Origin: an uncultured Chitinophagaceae bacterium
GTDB taxonomy: Bacteria; Bacteroidota; Bacteroidia; Chitinophagales; Chitinophagaceae
Direction of reading: 5' to 3'
Assembly: GCA_937900675.1 (NCBI GenBank)
Contig: CALCEA010000009.1
Span: 1-7,024 of the forward strand
Length of the DNA: 7,024 bases
Positions 5,940 to 7,024 of this stretch are shown here, one piece after another. Made by a program: the position numbers and the translations under genes. Positions within the stretch are counted from its first letter, which is position 1. Each line of letters begins with the position of its first letter. The notes beneath the pieces are model-generated. The model saw only the letters and a program-made list of their open reading frames with translations, was not told the DNA's origin and did not search any database.

Positions 5940-7024
5940 ATGAGATATCTATTGTCTTTTGTTTTATTGTTTTTTGTGACAAATAGTTTTGCGCAAAAAA
6001 AATATTCTGAAAAAGAATTAGCTGCTATGAAGCAGCAATTAATGACTGCAGTTGCTTCGCATGCAAAAGATGTGCAAGTAATGGTGGATCAAATTTTTAG
6101 TTATTCAGAGTTGGGCTTTCAAGAAAAAGAAACCTTTACTTATTTAACCAGCACCTTAGCTAAAAATGGTTTTACTATTGAAAAAGGTATATCTAATGTG
6201 CCTACTGCATGGATGGCTAAATGGGGATCAGGCTCTCCAGTGATTGCTTTAGGTAGTGATATTGATTGTATTCCAAAAGCTTCTCAAAAGCCCGGTGTTG
6301 CTTATAAAGACCCAATTGTAGAAGGTGCTCCAGGTCATGGGGAAGGACATAATTCTGGTCAAGCAGTGATTATTTATGCTGCTATTGCGATGAAAGAAAT
6401 GATGGAAAAAGAGCATATGCCAGGAACTATTGTTATTTGGCCAGGCGTTGCAGAGGAATTAGTGGGTACCAAGGCTTGGTATATAAGAGATGGTTATTTT
6501 AAAAATGTAGACGCTTGTATTTTCACTCATGTAAGTGGAGATTTTAGTTGTGATTATGGTGACAACGGTGGTAATGGTTTAGTAAGTGTGCGATTTGATT
6601 TCACTGGTGATGCTGCACATGCAGCAGGTCAGCCATGGAGAGCAAAGAGTGCATTAGACGCAGTTGAATTAATGGATGTGGGTTGGAACTTTAAAAGAGA
6701 ACATTTAAAACCAACGAATAGATCTCACTATGTTGTTGTAGATGGTGGAGATCAACCGAATGTGGTGCCAAGTAAAGCGAGTGTATGGTATTATTTTAGA
6801 GAGCGTACTTATGAAGATATCAAAGCGAATTATGAATCAGGTATCAAAATTTCTGAAGGTGCTGCGATGATGACTGGTACTACAGTGAAACATCAAATCT
6901 TAGGTACTGCATGGCCAGGTCATTTTAATAAACCATTAGCAGAAGCCATGTATGCAAATATTAAAAAAGTAGGCATGCCTGTTTGGGATGACAAGGATAT
7001 GGCATTAGCAAGAGGTGTTCAAAC
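5940..7024 (+). CDS. Exported M20 amidohydrolase, AbgB-like (3' end outside window)
   Basis: Likely hydrolyses an acyl-amino acid, peptide or similar amide outside the cytoplasm. The frame starts at ATG 5940-5942 and stays open for 361 codons to the right edge. A Sec signal peptide covers residues 1-18 (SFAQ end). The sequence follows the AbgB/M20D pattern: FSYSELGFQEKET (53-65), the short strand GSDIDCIP (105-112), the metal loop GHGEGHNSG (132-140), PGVAEELVGTKAW (168-180) with catalytic E172 and metal ligand E173, FTHVSGDF with metal ligand H197, and the dimerisation segment FTGDAAHAAGQPWRAKSALDA (221-241) followed by DGGDQPNVVP (268-277). The loop usually reads GHGCGHN in AbgB, with Cys as a metal ligand; here E135 takes that place. 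The last metal ligand should lie beyond the window. It is transcribed away from the fibre cassette. The real substrate is unknown, and p-aminobenzoyl-glutamate should not be assumed. Confidence 0.9.
   Translation, partial: MRYLLSFVLLFFVTNSFAQKKYSEKELAAMKQQLMTAVASHAKDVQVMVDQIFSYSELGFQEKETFTYLTSTLAKNGFTIEKGISNVPTAWMAKWGSGSPVIALGSDIDCIPKASQKPGVAYKDPIVEGAPGHGEGHNSGQAVIIYAAIAMKEMMEKEHMPGTIVIWPGVAEELVGTKAWYIRDGYFKNVDACIFTHVSGDFSCDYGDNGGNGLVSVRFDFTGDAAHAAGQPWRAKSALDAVELMDVGWNFKREHLKPTNRSHYVVVDGGDQPNVVPSKASVWYYFRERTYEDIKANYESGIKISEGAAMMTGTTVKHQILGTAWPGHFNKPLAEAMYANIKKVGMPVWDDKDMALARGVQ

Overview
The window looks like chromosomal DNA from a Bacteroidota species, probably in or near Chitinophagaceae. 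This is inferred from AT-rich DNA, start codons without Shine-Dalgarno sequences, Sec signal peptides ending in 'FAQ' or 'IAQ', a type IX secretion (T9SS) C-terminal sorting domain, and protein families typical of that phylum. The genus cannot be fixed by eye. There are five protein-coding genes, two of them cut by the window edges. I found no tRNA, rRNA, CRISPR array, insertion sequence or origin.

Layout: (1) 1-1242, plus strand: the 3' part of an M20 metallopeptidase of the carnosinase/DUG1-like dipeptidase type. (2) 1243-1345: a convergent gap of about 100 bp with three hairpins, one a perfect 13-bp stem that can end transcription from both sides. (3) 1346-4039, minus strand: a secreted M14 zinc carboxypeptidase with a C-terminal glutamine-amidotransferase-like domain that has no cysteine. 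(4) 4111-5364 and 5361-5855, minus strand: two genes overlapping by 4 bp (ATGA). The promoter-proximal gene encodes a small protein with a T9SS sorting tail. The second encodes a fibre-like surface protein with an N-terminal Bacteroidota surface-protein domain, a phage-tail-like GGTGTT motif, a stalk of four 16-residue repeats and a C1q-like head. (5) 5940 to the right edge, plus strand: the 5' part of an exported M20 amidohydrolase related to AbgB. It is open to the window end.

The three peptidases or amidohydrolases suggest extracytoplasmic breakdown of peptides or acyl-amino acids. The central two-gene cassette is the least conventional part. It pairs a fibre-shaped protein that has a Sec signal but no visible T9SS tail with a translationally coupled partner that has one. 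The proposal that the partner helps place the fibre on the cell surface is inference. The stalk also carries a 96-bp tandem duplication with a 51-bp identical core, suggesting recent repeat turnover.
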